Assembly (NCBI RefSeq): GCF_004117855.1 | Contig: NZ_QWBW01000008.1 | Coordinates: forward strand, 62,001 to 126,000 | Reading direction: 5' to 3' | Length of the DNA stretch: 64,000 nt | Source: Modicisalibacter coralii | GTDB taxonomy: Bacteria; Pseudomonadota; Gammaproteobacteria; Pseudomonadales; Halomonadaceae | Part shown: positions 24,911 through 34,715 of the stretch, one piece after another | Numbering within the stretch: position 1 is the first letter of the stretch | How the letters are laid out: the number at the start of each line of letters is the position of its first letter | Translations under genes and position numbers: made by a program | Notes under the pieces: generated by a model | The model's input: only the letters and a program-made list of their open reading frames with translations | Told to the model about the DNA's origin: nothing | Databases searched by the model: none

Positions 24911-25747
24911 TCAGCTGACCTGACTGGCGATCTGCTGCGCTTTCTCGCGGAGCAGTGGCAGAAAGTTCTCGCTCAGCGTTGTCAGGTCGATGCGAGCCGC
25001 ATTGGTGCTCACGTTGATCGCGCCGAGCAGCTTGCCGTGAGCGTCGAAGGTGGGTACGGCGAGCGAGCGCAGGCCGGAGTCGAGTTCCTGGTCGACGATG
25101 CAGTAACCCTGCTCGCGCACCCGGCGCAGGCAATCGCGGAGTTCGGCCTTGTCGGTAATGGTTTGCTCGGTATACCGCTCGAGGGTCACCGTCTCGAGCA
25201 GGGCGTCGAGCTCGTCGTCGGGCAACTGCGCGAGCAGCACGCGGCCCATCGAAGTCACTACCGCCGGCAGGCGGGTGCCGATCGACAGGGTGATCGCCAT
25301 CAGCCGGTGCGGCGCCGCCGAGCGGCCGACGTAGATCACGTCGCTGCCATCGAGCACGCCCAGTGACGACGATTCACCGGTCTGCTGGGTAATGTCCTCG
25401 AGATGTTGCTGAATCACTGTGCGGTAGTTGTTGGCCGAAAGAAAGGCGTAACCGAGCTGCAGTGTCTTGGGTGCCAGTTCGAAATGGCGATGCTGCTTGC
25501 GCACGTAGCCCAAGGCATTGAGCGTCAGCAGGAAGCGCCGGGCGCGGGCGCGGTTCATGCCGGTCTTGGCGGCAACCTCGCTGAGCGTCATGCGCGGGTT
25601 GGCATGATCGAAGGCGAGTATGACATCCAGGCCGCTGGCCAGTGCAGTCACGAAATCGCGATCGTCCGGGCTGAGGCGTTCATCCTTGCTCTGTGTGGTC
25701 ATGGGGGTGGCGCCATCGTGTCGCTGATCGTTGCATTGCTCGGTCAT
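24911..25747 (-). CDS. pcaR: IclR family regulator of protocatechuate catabolism (PcaR/PcaU type)
   Basis: A protein of about 278 residues. The N-terminal winged helix-turn-helix includes MTLSEVAAKTGMNRARARRFLLTLNALGYVR, and the C-terminal ligand-binding IclR domain contains GTRLPAVVTSMGRVLLAQL and EGYCIVDQELDSGLRSLAVP-like segments. IclR proteins of the PcaR/PcaU/PobR branch regulate pca genes with beta-ketoadipate or protocatechuate as effectors. It diverges from pcaB, with a GTTCG-N5-CGAAC palindrome between them, and similar sites precede pcaI and dctP. The start is uncertain: the ATG ending at 25747 has a weak AGAG, and the ATG ending at 25702 has none. Confidence 0.85.
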   Translation of the reverse strand: MTEQCNDQRHDGATPMTTQSKDERLSPDDRDFVTALASGLDVILAFDHANPRMTLSEVAAKTGMNRARARRFLLTLNALGYVRKQHRHFELAPKTLQLGYAFLSANNYRTVIQQHLEDITQQTGESSSLGVLDGSDVIYVGRSAAPHRLMAITLSIGTRLPAVVTSMGRVLLAQLPDDELDALLETVTLERYTEQTITDKAELRDCLRRVREQGYCIVDQELDSGLRSLAVPTFDAHGKLLGAINVSTNAARIDLTTLSENFLPLLREKAQQIASQVS

Positions 25748-25767
25748 CGTGCCGACTCTAGCATAGA

Positions 25768-25782
25768 GTTCGAAATGCGAAC
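25768..25782. promoter_or_regulatory. PcaR-type operator between pcaR and pcaB
   Basis: GTTCG-AAATG-CGAAC is a perfect 5-bp inverted repeat with a 5-base spacer in the divergent promoter region. The element reported for P. putida PcaR at pcaIJ has the same GTTCG-N5-CGnAC design (recalled, not looked up). It lies about 20 bases before the pcaR start and 50 before pcaB, so it can serve both. Confidence 0.65.
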
Positions 25783-25831
25783 ATATGTCCGCCAATGCGC
25801 CATTGGTGGTAGGAGCCGACGGAGAAAATCC

Positions 25832-27169
25832 ATGTACGAGCAGTTGTTACGCCACCCCTTCACGAGCGTCAGCGGTCGCGAGCACTGCCGGGCCCGGGAC
25901 CTCGTCGCGGCGATGCGCGACGTGGAGCTGGCCCTGGCCGCCGAGCAGGAGCACCTGGGCCTGCTGCCCGACGGGACTGCCGAGGCGCTGGGCCGGCACC
26001 TGCCGCTCGAGGCCTTCGACACCGAGGCCCTGGCGCTCGACACCGCCAAGGGCGGCAATGCCGCGATCCCCTTCGTCAAGCAGGCCAAGGCGGCCCTACC
26101 CGATGCATTGAAGCCGTATTTCCACCGTGGGGCAACCAGCCAGGACATCGTCGACAGCGCATTGATGCTGTTGATCAAGCCGCGGTTGACACGCTGCCGA
26201 CACCTTCTGGGGGAGGCCATCGACGCCGGGCGGGGGCTGATGATCGCGCATCGCGAGACGCCCATGGTCGGACGCACGCTGATGCAGCAGGCGCTGCCGA
26301 TCACTTTCGGCGCCAAGGTCGGCCAGTGGCTGTGGGGGCTGCACCAGGCCGGCGAACGCCTGGATGCGGTGATCGACGCGGGGCTCTACGTGCAGTTCGG
26401 CGGCGCCGTGGGCGTGCACTCCGGGCTCGACGACGCCGGCGTGACGATCATGAGCGGCATGGCCCGCCGCCTGGGCCTGGCCGAGCCGTGGCTGCCCTGG
26501 CACACCGAGCGTCAGCCGATCCATGCCCTGGGTTGTGCCCTCGACGCCGTGGCGGTGGCCGCCGAGAAGGTGGCGCTGGATGTCGCCCTGCTGACCCAGA
26601 CCGAGATCGGCGAACTCGCCGAACCCGCCGAGGCGGGCGTCGGCGAATCGTCGTCGATGCCCCACAAGCGCAATCCGGTGGGCTGCGCCCGCATTCGTGC
26701 CGCGGCGCGCCAGATCCATGCCGCGCTGAACGTGCTGGCCAACGCCGGTGCGCAGCCGCTCGAGCGTGGCTTGGGCGAATGGCACGCCGAATGGGCCCCG
26801 CTACTCGACGCGGTGCTGCTGCTCGAGGGGGCACTGGAGACCCTGCGCCAGCTGCTCGGTGGGCTCGAGGTCCACCCCGAGGCCATGGCACGCAACCTGG
26901 CGGTCACCGGCGGGGCGATCATGGCCGAGCCGGCCGCGCGCTTCCTGCAGAGCGTGCTGGACAGCGACGATGCCCGGCGTGTCGCCCGCGAGGCTTCGGA
27001 AACCGCGCGTCGCGATGGCGTGACCTATGCCGAGGCGCTGCTGGCTCACGAGCGGGTGGCGGGCAGCGGCATCGACGCCGAGGCGTTGCGCCGGGCGGTG
27101 CATCCGGAATCATACATTGGTAGTAGCCGGCAACTGGTCGAACGCGTCCTGGAGCGGCTCGGCGGCTGA
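25832..27169 (+). CDS. pcaB: 3-carboxy-cis,cis-muconate cycloisomerase
   Basis: A 445-residue enzyme of the fumarase/aspartase superfamily. It lactonises beta-carboxy-cis,cis-muconate, the ring-cleavage product of PcaHG, to gamma-carboxymuconolactone. The superfamily signature is GESSSMPHKRNPVG at about residues 270-283; GATSQDIVDSA near residue 95 is the second conserved region. The ATG at 25832 has GGAG at 25821-25824; the long frame upstream overlaps pcaR and is rejected. It is the first of the pca genes on the plus strand. The next gene pcaI is 163 bp away with its own operator sites, so it may be transcribed separately. Confidence 0.93.
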   Translation: MYEQLLRHPFTSVSGREHCRARDLVAAMRDVELALAAEQEHLGLLPDGTAEALGRHLPLEAFDTEALALDTAKGGNAAIPFVKQAKAALPDALKPYFHRGATSQDIVDSALMLLIKPRLTRCRHLLGEAIDAGRGLMIAHRETPMVGRTLMQQALPITFGAKVGQWLWGLHQAGERLDAVIDAGLYVQFGGAVGVHSGLDDAGVTIMSGMARRLGLAEPWLPWHTERQPIHALGCALDAVAVAAEKVALDVALLTQTEIGELAEPAEAGVGESSSMPHKRNPVGCARIRAAARQIHAALNVLANAGAQPLERGLGEWHAEWAPLLDAVLLLEGALETLRQLLGGLEVHPEAMARNLAVTGGAIMAEPAARFLQSVLDSDDARRVAREASETARRDGVTYAEALLAHERVAGSGIDAEALRRAVHPESYIGSSRQLVERVLERLGG

Positions 27170-27273
27170 CAAGTGACTGTTTGCGCAGGGGATCACGGGG
27201 TTCTCACGCCGCCACCAGGGGCCCGTCGTGGCGCGCCGTGCGGTTTGACGATCGATGACTTCGCGATTACTTT

Positions 27274-27307
27274 GTTCGTATCACAAACCCATGTTCACTT
27301 AGCGAAC
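27274..27307. promoter_or_regulatory. Two PcaR-type operator sites before pcaIJF
   Basis: GTTCG-TATCA-CAAAC (27274-27288) and GTTCA-CTTAG-CGAAC (27293-27307) each match GTTCG-N5-CGAAC with one changed base. Their starts are 19 bases apart, nearly two helical turns. They end 25 bases before the pcaI ATG. Confidence 0.6.
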
Positions 27308-27332
27308 AATTCGTGTTGAGAGAGACCACACC

Positions 27333-28151
27333 ATGGCCGAAGTCCTCAGCCTGCATGACGCGGTGGCGCGCTACGTCGATGACGGCGCCACCGTTGCCAT
27401 GGAAGGCTTTACCCACCTGATCCCCTTCGCCGCCGGTCACGAGATCATCCGCCAGGGCAAGCGCGACCTGACGCTGGTGCGCATGACGCCGGATCTGATC
27501 TACGACCAGTTGATCGGTGCCGGCTGTGCCCGGAAGGTGATCTTCTCGTGGGGCGGCAACCCCGGCGTGGGCTCGCTGCACCGCTTGCGCGACGCCGTCG
27601 AGAAGGGCTGGCCGCACCCGGTCGAGATCCTCGAACACAGTCACGCCGCCATGGCCTGCGCCTACGAGGCCGGTGCCGCCGGCCTGCCCCTGGCGGTACT
27701 GCGCGGCTACATCGGCAGCGATCTGCCCAAGGTCAACGACCAGATCAAGTTCATCGAGTGCCCGTTCAGCGGCGAGCGGCTTGCCGCGGTGCCGTCGATC
27801 CGGCCCGATGTCGGCGTGATCCACGCCCAGAAGGCCGACCGCAAGGGCAACGTGCTCATCGAGGGGATCATCGGCGTGCAGAAGGAGGCGGTACTGGCGG
27901 CCAGGCGCAGCATCGTCACCGTCGAAGAGATCGTCGACGACCTCGAGGCCACCCCCAACGCCTGCGTGATCCCCGGCTGGGCGATCGATGCCATCGCCGT
28001 GGCCGAGCAGGGCGCCTACCCGTCCTATGCGCACGGCTACTACCCGCGCCACAACCGCTTCTACAAGGAGTGGGACGCCATCGCCCGTGACCGCGACAGC
28101 TTCAACGCCTGGCTCGAGGAAAACGTCTACAACGCCGGAGGAGCGTCCTGA
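27333..28151 (+). CDS. pcaI: 3-oxoadipate CoA-transferase subunit A
   Basis: A 272-residue alpha subunit of beta-ketoadipate:succinyl-CoA transferase. With PcaJ it moves CoA from succinyl-CoA to 3-oxoadipate. Family landmarks are DDGATVAMEGFTHLIPFAAGHE, ELTLVRMTPDLIYDQLIGAG-like sequence near residue 47, and SWGGNPGVGSLHRLRDA. It is the long CatI-like form and not the shorter E. coli AtoD-like form. It overlaps pcaJ by one base (TGATG), a classic translationally coupled pair. PcaR-type sites lie immediately upstream. Confidence 0.93.
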   Translation: MAEVLSLHDAVARYVDDGATVAMEGFTHLIPFAAGHEIIRQGKRDLTLVRMTPDLIYDQLIGAGCARKVIFSWGGNPGVGSLHRLRDAVEKGWPHPVEILEHSHAAMACAYEAGAAGLPLAVLRGYIGSDLPKVNDQIKFIECPFSGERLAAVPSIRPDVGVIHAQKADRKGNVLIEGIIGVQKEAVLAARRSIVTVEEIVDDLEATPNACVIPGWAIDAIAVAEQGAYPSYAHGYYPRHNRFYKEWDAIARDRDSFNAWLEENVYNAGGAS

Positions 28152-28924
28152 TGACTCTCGAATACACCTCTGCGGAAATGATGACCGTTACCGCGGCGCG
28201 GGCGCTGGAAAACGGCACCACCTGCTTCGTGGGGATCGGCCTGCCCAGCGAGGCCGCCAACCTGGCACGCTTGACCCACGCCCCCGACGTGGTGCTGATC
28301 TACGAGTCCGGCACGCTGCAGACCAAGCCCGAGGTACTGCCGTTGTCGATCGGTGATGGCGAGCTGTGCGAGACCGCCTTGACCACCGTCTCGGTCCCCG
28401 AGATGTTCCGCTACTGGCTGCAGGGCGGGAAGGTCGACGTGGGCTTTCTGGGCACGGCGCAGATCGATCGCTACTGCAACCTCAACACCACCCTGATCGG
28501 CGACTACCGCGAGCCCAAGGTGCGCCTGCCGGGCGGCGGCGGGGCGCCCGAGATCGCCACCAATGCCGGCGAGGTGTTCATCACCGTCAAGCACTCCAAG
28601 CGCACCTTCGTCGATGGCGTCGATTTTGTCACCACCCTGGGTTTCGGCCGCGATGGTACCGCCCGCGACGGCGTGCCCCACATCGGCAAGGGCCCGACGC
28701 GGGTGATCACCGACCTGTGCGTGATGAAGCCCGACCCCGAGACCAAGGAGCTGGTGGTGGTGTCGCTGCATCCGGGCGTCACCGCCGAGCAGGTCCAGGA
28801 CGCCACCGGCTGGGAGATCCGTTTCGCCGAGCGGCTCGAGACCACGGCCGAGCCCAGCGACAAGGAACTCGAGGTGCTGCGCGAACTCAAGGCGCGGACC
28901 GAACGCCATCATTCCGGCGAGTGA
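28151..28924 (+). CDS. pcaJ: 3-oxoadipate CoA-transferase subunit B
   Basis: A 257-residue beta subunit partnering PcaI. Conserved parts are CFVGIGLPSEAANLARL, LIYESGTLQTKPEVLPLSIGD with the probable catalytic glutamate in YESG, and LPGGGGAPEIATNAGEVFI. The ATG at 28151 overlaps the pcaI stop. pcaF follows after 14 bp, so pcaIJF is one operon. Confidence 0.93.
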   Translation: MTLEYTSAEMMTVTAARALENGTTCFVGIGLPSEAANLARLTHAPDVVLIYESGTLQTKPEVLPLSIGDGELCETALTTVSVPEMFRYWLQGGKVDVGFLGTAQIDRYCNLNTTLIGDYREPKVRLPGGGGAPEIATNAGEVFITVKHSKRTFVDGVDFVTTLGFGRDGTARDGVPHIGKGPTRVITDLCVMKPDPETKELVVVSLHPGVTAEQVQDATGWEIRFAERLETTAEPSDKELEVLRELKARTERHHSGE

Positions 28925-28938
28925 AGGGGAGAGAACGC

Positions 28939-30144
<1,206 letters not shown>

Positions 30145-30178
30145 CGCACGAGAAAAGAGGGAAGAGAGAAGAAGACAG

Positions 30179-30202
30179 AGGAACATCGAGGTGTTCCTTT
30201 TT
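30179..30202 (+). terminator. Probable intrinsic terminator after pcaF
   Basis: AGGAACA (30179-30185) and TGTTCCT (30192-30198) form a 7-bp stem with a 6-base loop, and the T run extends to 30202. The stem is AT-richer than usual here, so read-through into pcaL is possible. Confidence 0.6.
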
Positions 30203-30292
30203 CCGGTGCCAAGCACCGGGCCTGCGTCTCGAGCGGCGAAGCCGCGCTCTTCCGTCTCAGTCGAATCGGGCGCCGAGCCTCGTCTCGGCGCC
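30203..30292. other. Two further hairpins in the pcaF-pcaL spacer
   Basis: CCGGTGC-CAA-GCACCGG (30203-30219) and GGCGCCGAG-N6-CTCGGCGCC (30269-30292) are perfect inverted repeats. The second ends about 8 bases before the ribosome-binding region of pcaL. Neither has a T tract. They could tune processing or translation of pcaL. Confidence 0.45.
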
Positions 30293-30311
30293 TTGCCATG
30301 GGAGAATATGA

Positions 30312-31493
30312 ATGGCTTTTCTGACCATCAACGGCCGCAGCGTCGCCTATCGCCTGCTGGGCGCCGAGGCCAATCCGCTGGTGCTGCTGGCGCATCCGCT
30401 GGGCATGAGCCAGGCGGTGTGGGACGACATCCTGGCGCGGCTGCTGCCGCGCTACCGGGTGCTGACCTGGGACCTGCCCGGGCACGGCGCCAGCCAGGCC
30501 TGGCCGGCGGACGGCGGCGACATCACCCCGGCCGAGCTGGCCCGGGAGGCGCTGGCGCTGGCCGACCACGCCGGGGCCGAGCGCTTTCACGTCGTCGGCA
30601 CCTCGATCGGCGGGGTGATCGGCCAGCAACTGATCGCCGCCCACGGCGAGCGACTGCTGTCCGCGTCCCTGACCAACACCGGCGCGGTGATCGGCAATGC
30701 CGAGCTGTGGAACACCCGGGCCCGGCGCGTGCGCGAGGAAGGCCTGGCGGCGATGGCCGGCGAGATCGTGCCGCGCTGGTTCGCGCCGGCGCGGGTCGAG
30801 GCCGACCCGGCGCTGAAGGACGGCTGGTGCGTGTCGATGGGCCGCGGCGACGACGAGTCCTACGCGCGACTCTGCGAGATGCTGGGACGCGATACCTTCA
30901 CCGGCCGGTTGAGCGGCAAGGGGGTGACGGTTCACCTCTACGGCGGCAGCGAGGACGCGGCGACCCCGCCGGCCACCCTCGAGACGCTTGCCGGGGAGTG
31001 CGACGGCGCGCCGCTGACGATCCTCGACGGGGTCGGTCATGTGCCCTCGGTCGAGGTCCCCGAGCGCTTCGCGGCGGCGCTGCTCGAAGCGTTGGCGGTG
31101 GATCTGGGCGATGTCGGTGCGCACGGCGTCGATTACGCCACCGGGCTCGAGACGCGCAAGCAGGTGCTCGGCGAGGCGCATGTCGCGCGCTCCACCGACA
31201 ACGCCACCTCTCTCGACGCGCCCTTCCAGCGGATGATCACCCGCCTGGCCTGGGGCGAGCTGTGGAGCAACGACGACCTGACGCGTCGCGAGCGCAGCAT
31301 GATCACCACCGGCATCCTCGCCGCGCTGGGCCGTGAGGAGCTGGAGTTGCATCTCAAGACCGCCCGCCGTATCGGCCTGAGCGAGGCCGAGCTGCGTCAG
31401 GTGCTGATGCACGTGGCGATCTACGCCGGAGTGCCGGCGGCCAACCATGCCTTTGCATTGGCCAAGACGCTGGGGTGGGGCGACGCCCGATAG
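30312..31493 (+). CDS. pcaL: Fused 3-oxoadipate enol-lactonase / 4-carboxymuconolactone decarboxylase (PcaD-PcaC)
   Basis: A 393-residue two-domain enzyme. Residues 1 to about 262 are an alpha/beta hydrolase (PcaD), with nucleophile Ser98 in VGTSIGG and His243 in GVGHVPS. Residues about 270-393 are a carboxymuconolactone decarboxylase domain (PcaC), containing ALGREELELHLKTARRIGLS and HVAIYAGVPAANHAFA. The fusion carries out two consecutive steps, decarboxylating the muconolactone and hydrolysing the enol-lactone to beta-ketoadipate. Such PcaL fusions are known from actinobacteria and some proteobacteria. The ATG at 30312 has GGGAGA upstream. A separate pcaC or pcaD is not in the window and would not be needed. 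Confidence 0.93.
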   Translation: MAFLTINGRSVAYRLLGAEANPLVLLAHPLGMSQAVWDDILARLLPRYRVLTWDLPGHGASQAWPADGGDITPAELAREALALADHAGAERFHVVGTSIGGVIGQQLIAAHGERLLSASLTNTGAVIGNAELWNTRARRVREEGLAAMAGEIVPRWFAPARVEADPALKDGWCVSMGRGDDESYARLCEMLGRDTFTGRLSGKGVTVHLYGGSEDAATPPATLETLAGECDGAPLTILDGVGHVPSVEVPERFAAALLEALAVDLGDVGAHGVDYATGLETRKQVLGEAHVARSTDNATSLDAPFQRMITRLAWGELWSNDDLTRRERSMITTGILAALGREELELHLKTARRIGLSEAELRQVLMHVAIYAGVPAANHAFALAKTLGWGDAR

Positions 31494-31667
31494 CGCGTGT
31501 CGGTGCGACGAAGCGCCCGGGCCGGGTCCGCGTGGCCCGGGCGTTCGTCGTTTGGGCGGCGGCCTACGACCAATGTCGGTCACCGATCTTGCAAATTGAC
31601 AAGTTTATATGCGGTTTCGCTGCTTTCATGGCCCACGGGCGTGCCAGAATACGCGGCAGGGTCGTGA

Positions 31668-31693
31668 GTTCGTCAGACGAACTAACGTTCGTC
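31668..31693. promoter_or_regulatory. PcaR-type operator before the dctPQM TRAP operon
   Basis: GTTCGTCAGACGAAC (31668-31682) is a perfect palindrome that also fits GTTCG-N5-CGAAC. A second half-site GTTCGTC lies at 31687-31693, 19 bases from the first, the same spacing as in front of pcaI. It lies about 90 bases before dctP. Confidence 0.55.
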
Positions 31694-31780
31694 TAATAGA
31701 CAAAACGGCCGTCTCCGACAACGATAAGCGCCAATCCGAGCGCCTCGATCAGGCTCATCGCCAATTGGAAGGGACCCATC

Positions 31781-32809
31781 ATGAATCGTACCTTTGCACG
31801 CTGCCTTCTCGCGCTTTCCGTCGCCGGCCTGACCGCGGGTGCCACCACGGCCCAGGCGTCGACCACGCTGCGTCTGTCGCATTTCTGGCCGGGCGCCTCG
31901 GCCATCAACCAGCAGATCTTCGAGCAGTGGGCCAAGCGCGTCGAGGAGCAGTCCAACGGCGAGATCAAGATCCAGAACTTTCCGTCACAGACACTGAGTC
32001 AGGCCGATGAAACCTACGACGCCGCGGTCAACGGTATCGCCGACATCGGCATCACCGCCCAGGGCTATACCAACGGCCGTTTCCCGTTGAGTCAGATCGT
32101 CGAGCTGCCGGGCGTGGCGGAGTCCGCGCCGCAGGGCGCCTGTGTGCTGCAGACCCTCTACGACGACGGCAAGATCGCCAGCGAGTACGACAACTCGCAC
32201 GTGCTGTTCCTGTTCACCACCGGGCCGGGCTATATCCATACCAAGGATACCGACGTGCAGAAGCCGAGCGATCTCGAGGGGTTGCGTATCCGTCGACCGA
32301 CGGCGGTGGCCGGCGAGATTCTCGAGAACATGGGCGCGCAGCCGGTGGGCATGCCGGCGCCGGACATCTACACCTCGCTGCAGCGTGGCGTGATCGACGG
32401 TCTGAGCTTCCCCTGGGAGGGCATCAATAGCTTCCAGTTGGGTGAGCAGCTCCACTACCACACCCAGGTGCCGTTCTACACGCTGATCTTCGTCGCGACG
32501 ATGAACCAGCAGGCCTATGACCGGCTCAGCCCCGAGCAGAAGCAGGTCATCGACGACAACTCCGGCATGCAGTGGGCCGAGAAGGCCGGCGCCGTGTTCG
32601 CCGCCCAGGACCGGGCCGGCAAGCAGCAGGCCGAGAAGGCCGGTGACACCATCCGTGTCGTCGATCATCCGCTGGACGACCCCGACTGGCAGCAGCCGCT
32701 GCGCAACGGGATCGACAACTATCTGAGCGAACTCGAAGCGCGGGGCCTGGATCAGGCGCGCGACGTCTATCAGGCGGCGCTGGACGCCAGTCAGTCCTGC
32801 GCCCAGTGA
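31781..32809 (+). CDS. TRAP transporter solute-binding protein DctP, copy 1
   Basis: A 342-residue periplasmic DctP-type receptor. The signal peptide is MNRTFARCLLALSVAGLTAGATTAQA, and the mature protein begins STTLRLSHFWPGAS. The ligand-region arginine-containing block LEGLRIRRPTAVAGEIL near residue 165 and the GAQPVGMPAPDIYTSLQRGVIDG block near residue 185 are typical. It is followed by its membrane partners DctQ and DctM. Two close paralogs at 37390 and 40064 share the same blocks. The PcaR-like operator and the pca/van neighbours suggest an aromatic acid ligand; this is inference. Confidence 0.93.
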   Translation: MNRTFARCLLALSVAGLTAGATTAQASTTLRLSHFWPGASAINQQIFEQWAKRVEEQSNGEIKIQNFPSQTLSQADETYDAAVNGIADIGITAQGYTNGRFPLSQIVELPGVAESAPQGACVLQTLYDDGKIASEYDNSHVLFLFTTGPGYIHTKDTDVQKPSDLEGLRIRRPTAVAGEILENMGAQPVGMPAPDIYTSLQRGVIDGLSFPWEGINSFQLGEQLHYHTQVPFYTLIFVATMNQQAYDRLSPEQKQVIDDNSGMQWAEKAGAVFAAQDRAGKQQAEKAGDTIRVVDHPLDDPDWQQPLRNGIDNYLSELEARGLDQARDVYQAALDASQSCAQ

Positions 32810-32823
32810 GTCGGAGAGACTGA

Positions 32824-33342
32824 ATGCAAGTCTTGCTACGAATCAGCCGCTGGCTGGAGATCATCGGCCGCGTCATCGCCGGCGTGGCCCTGCTGGCCAT
32901 GCTCGGGGTGACGGTGGTCGATGTGGCCCTGCGTTACCTCTACCGCCTCAGCGACGGTGCCCTGTCGCTGAGCGTGGTGGGTAGCGTCGAACTGGTCAGC
33001 TATCTGATGTTGTTCGCGATCCTGGCGGCCATGGCCGCCAACGTCGAAAAGGCCCAGGTGGTGGTCGAGGCCTTCAGTCATGGCCTGAGCGACACCCTCA
33101 AGGCGCGTATCGCCGGCGTCTATCTGCTGGGATTCGTCGTGCTGGGTGCGATCCTCTGCTGGGGGCTGTGGGACTCCGGGGCGAGTGCCGCCGACTATGG
33201 CGAGACCACCCAGGACCTGCGCCTGCCCATGGCGCCCATCTATTTCTTCGCCGCCGGGCTGTGTGCCCTGCTCAGCGTGCGCTGCCTGCTGCACGCCGTG
33301 CTCGGCGCGGTGTTCGCCCATCGCGTGGAGGCCGTCGAATGA
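32824..33342 (+). CDS. TRAP transporter small permease DctQ
   Basis: A 172-residue integral membrane protein with four predicted helices: residues about 12-35, 52-74, 93-118 and 133-158. It is the small subunit of a tripartite periplasmic transporter. GGAGAG precedes the ATG at 32824. It lies 14 bp after dctP and overlaps dctM by ATGA, so the three genes are one operon. Confidence 0.92.
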   Translation: MQVLLRISRWLEIIGRVIAGVALLAMLGVTVVDVALRYLYRLSDGALSLSVVGSVELVSYLMLFAILAAMAANVEKAQVVVEAFSHGLSDTLKARIAGVYLLGFVVLGAILCWGLWDSGASAADYGETTQDLRLPMAPIYFFAAGLCALLSVRCLLHAVLGAVFAHRVEAVE

Positions 33343-34631
33343 GTAGTGAAATGATCGGTGCCGTCGGCCTGGGTCTGCTGCTGGTGATGATGGTGCTGCG
33401 CGTGCCGGTGGCGCTGTGCATGCTGTTCGTCGGCGTCGGCGGTTTCTCCCAGGTGATCTCCTGGAGCGCGGCGATCTCGATGGTCAAGTCGGTGCCCGTG
33501 GAGGTGCTGTCGAACTACAGCTTCAGTGCGGTGCCCATGTTCATCCTGATGGGGGTACTGGCCGCGCATTCCGGCATGGCCGGCAAGCTGTTCGATTCCA
33601 CGCGAACCTTGTGCGGTGGCTGGAAGGGCGGTCTGGCGATCGCCGCGGTGGGCTCGTGCGGGATGTTCTCGGCGATCTCCGGCTCGTCGCTGGCCACCGC
33701 CAGCACCATGACCCGTGTTGCCCTGCCGGAGATGGAGCGCCTGGGCTACAATCGCGGCCTGGCCACCGGGGCGCTCGCCGCCGGCGGCACCCTGGGGATC
33801 ATGATCCCGCCGAGCATCGCGCTGCTGATCTACGCCATCCTCACCGAGCAGTCGGTGGGCGACATGTTCATCGCCGGCTTCGTGCCCGGCCTGATGGGCC
33901 TGCTGTTCTACGCCCTGACGGTCACCGTGGTGGTCCACCTCAAGCCCTCGCTGGCGGTGCCCGGCGAGCCGACCTCGTGGCGCGAGAAGATCGCCTCGCT
34001 AGGCGGTCTGCTGCCGTTCTTCGCGGTGTTCCTGGTGATCATCCTGGGGATCTACTTCGGCCTGTTCACGCCCACCGAGGGGGCCAGCGTCGGTGCCTTC
34101 GCCACGCTGCTCTATGCCCTGGTCAAGGGGCTGCGCGGCAGGGAGCTGTGGGTCGCCACGCAGGAGACCCTGGCGCTGTCGACGGTGGTGTTCTTCATGC
34201 TGGTGGGGGCCGACACCCTGGGCTATTTCATCTCGGTGTCGCGCATCTCGTTCTCGATCAGCGACTTCATCTACGGCCTGTCACTGTCGCCGATGGCGGT
34301 CCTGCTGTGCATCCTGCTGCTCTACTTCGTGCTGGGGATGTTCATGGACTCGATCGCCATGCTGGTGATCACCGTGCCGGTGGTCTTCCCGATCGTCCAG
34401 GCGCTGGGCATCGATCCGGTGTGGTTCGGCGTGGTCACCGTGCTCACCGTCGAGCTCGGCCTGATCACCCCGCCGGTGGGCATGAACGTCTTCGTCATCA
34501 AGGCGATGGCGCCCCACGTGGGGCTGGGCGAGATCTTCCGCGGAGTGGCGCCGTTCATCCTCTCCGACTTCGTGCGCCTGACGCTGCTGATCCTGTTCCC
34601 GGTGCTGTCCACCTATCTGTTGACCGTCTGA
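33339..34631 (+). CDS. TRAP transporter large permease DctM
   Basis: A 430-residue transport subunit with about twelve helices. Family motifs are SAISGSSLATASTMTRVALPEM (first part), AAGGTLGIMIPPSIALLIYA and GLITPPVGMNVFVIKAMAP. It catalyses sodium-coupled uptake of the solute delivered by DctP. The ATG at 33339 overlaps the dctQ stop; the longer frame is rejected. It is the only DctQM pair in the window although three DctP-type receptors are present, so it may serve several of them. A terminator follows at 34653. Confidence 0.93.
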   Translation: MSSEMIGAVGLGLLLVMMVLRVPVALCMLFVGVGGFSQVISWSAAISMVKSVPVEVLSNYSFSAVPMFILMGVLAAHSGMAGKLFDSTRTLCGGWKGGLAIAAVGSCGMFSAISGSSLATASTMTRVALPEMERLGYNRGLATGALAAGGTLGIMIPPSIALLIYAILTEQSVGDMFIAGFVPGLMGLLFYALTVTVVVHLKPSLAVPGEPTSWREKIASLGGLLPFFAVFLVIILGIYFGLFTPTEGASVGAFATLLYALVKGLRGRELWVATQETLALSTVVFFMLVGADTLGYFISVSRISFSISDFIYGLSLSPMAVLLCILLLYFVLGMFMDSIAMLVITVPVVFPIVQALGIDPVWFGVVTVLTVELGLITPPVGMNVFVIKAMAPHVGLGEIFRGVAPFILSDFVRLTLLILFPVLSTYLLTV

Positions 34632-34652
34632 CCCTCCGACTCCCAGAGATTG

Positions 34653-34686
34653 CCGCCGTGTGCCCCGTGCCGCGGCGGCTTTTTTG
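34653..34686 (+). terminator. Intrinsic terminator after dctPQM
   Basis: GCCGCCG (34653-34659) and CGGCGGC (34674-34680) pair across a 14-base loop and are followed by TTTTTT (34681-34686). Confidence 0.8.
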
Positions 34687-34715
34687 TTGCCCGAGCGGGC
34701 GGCGCGAGAGGGTGT

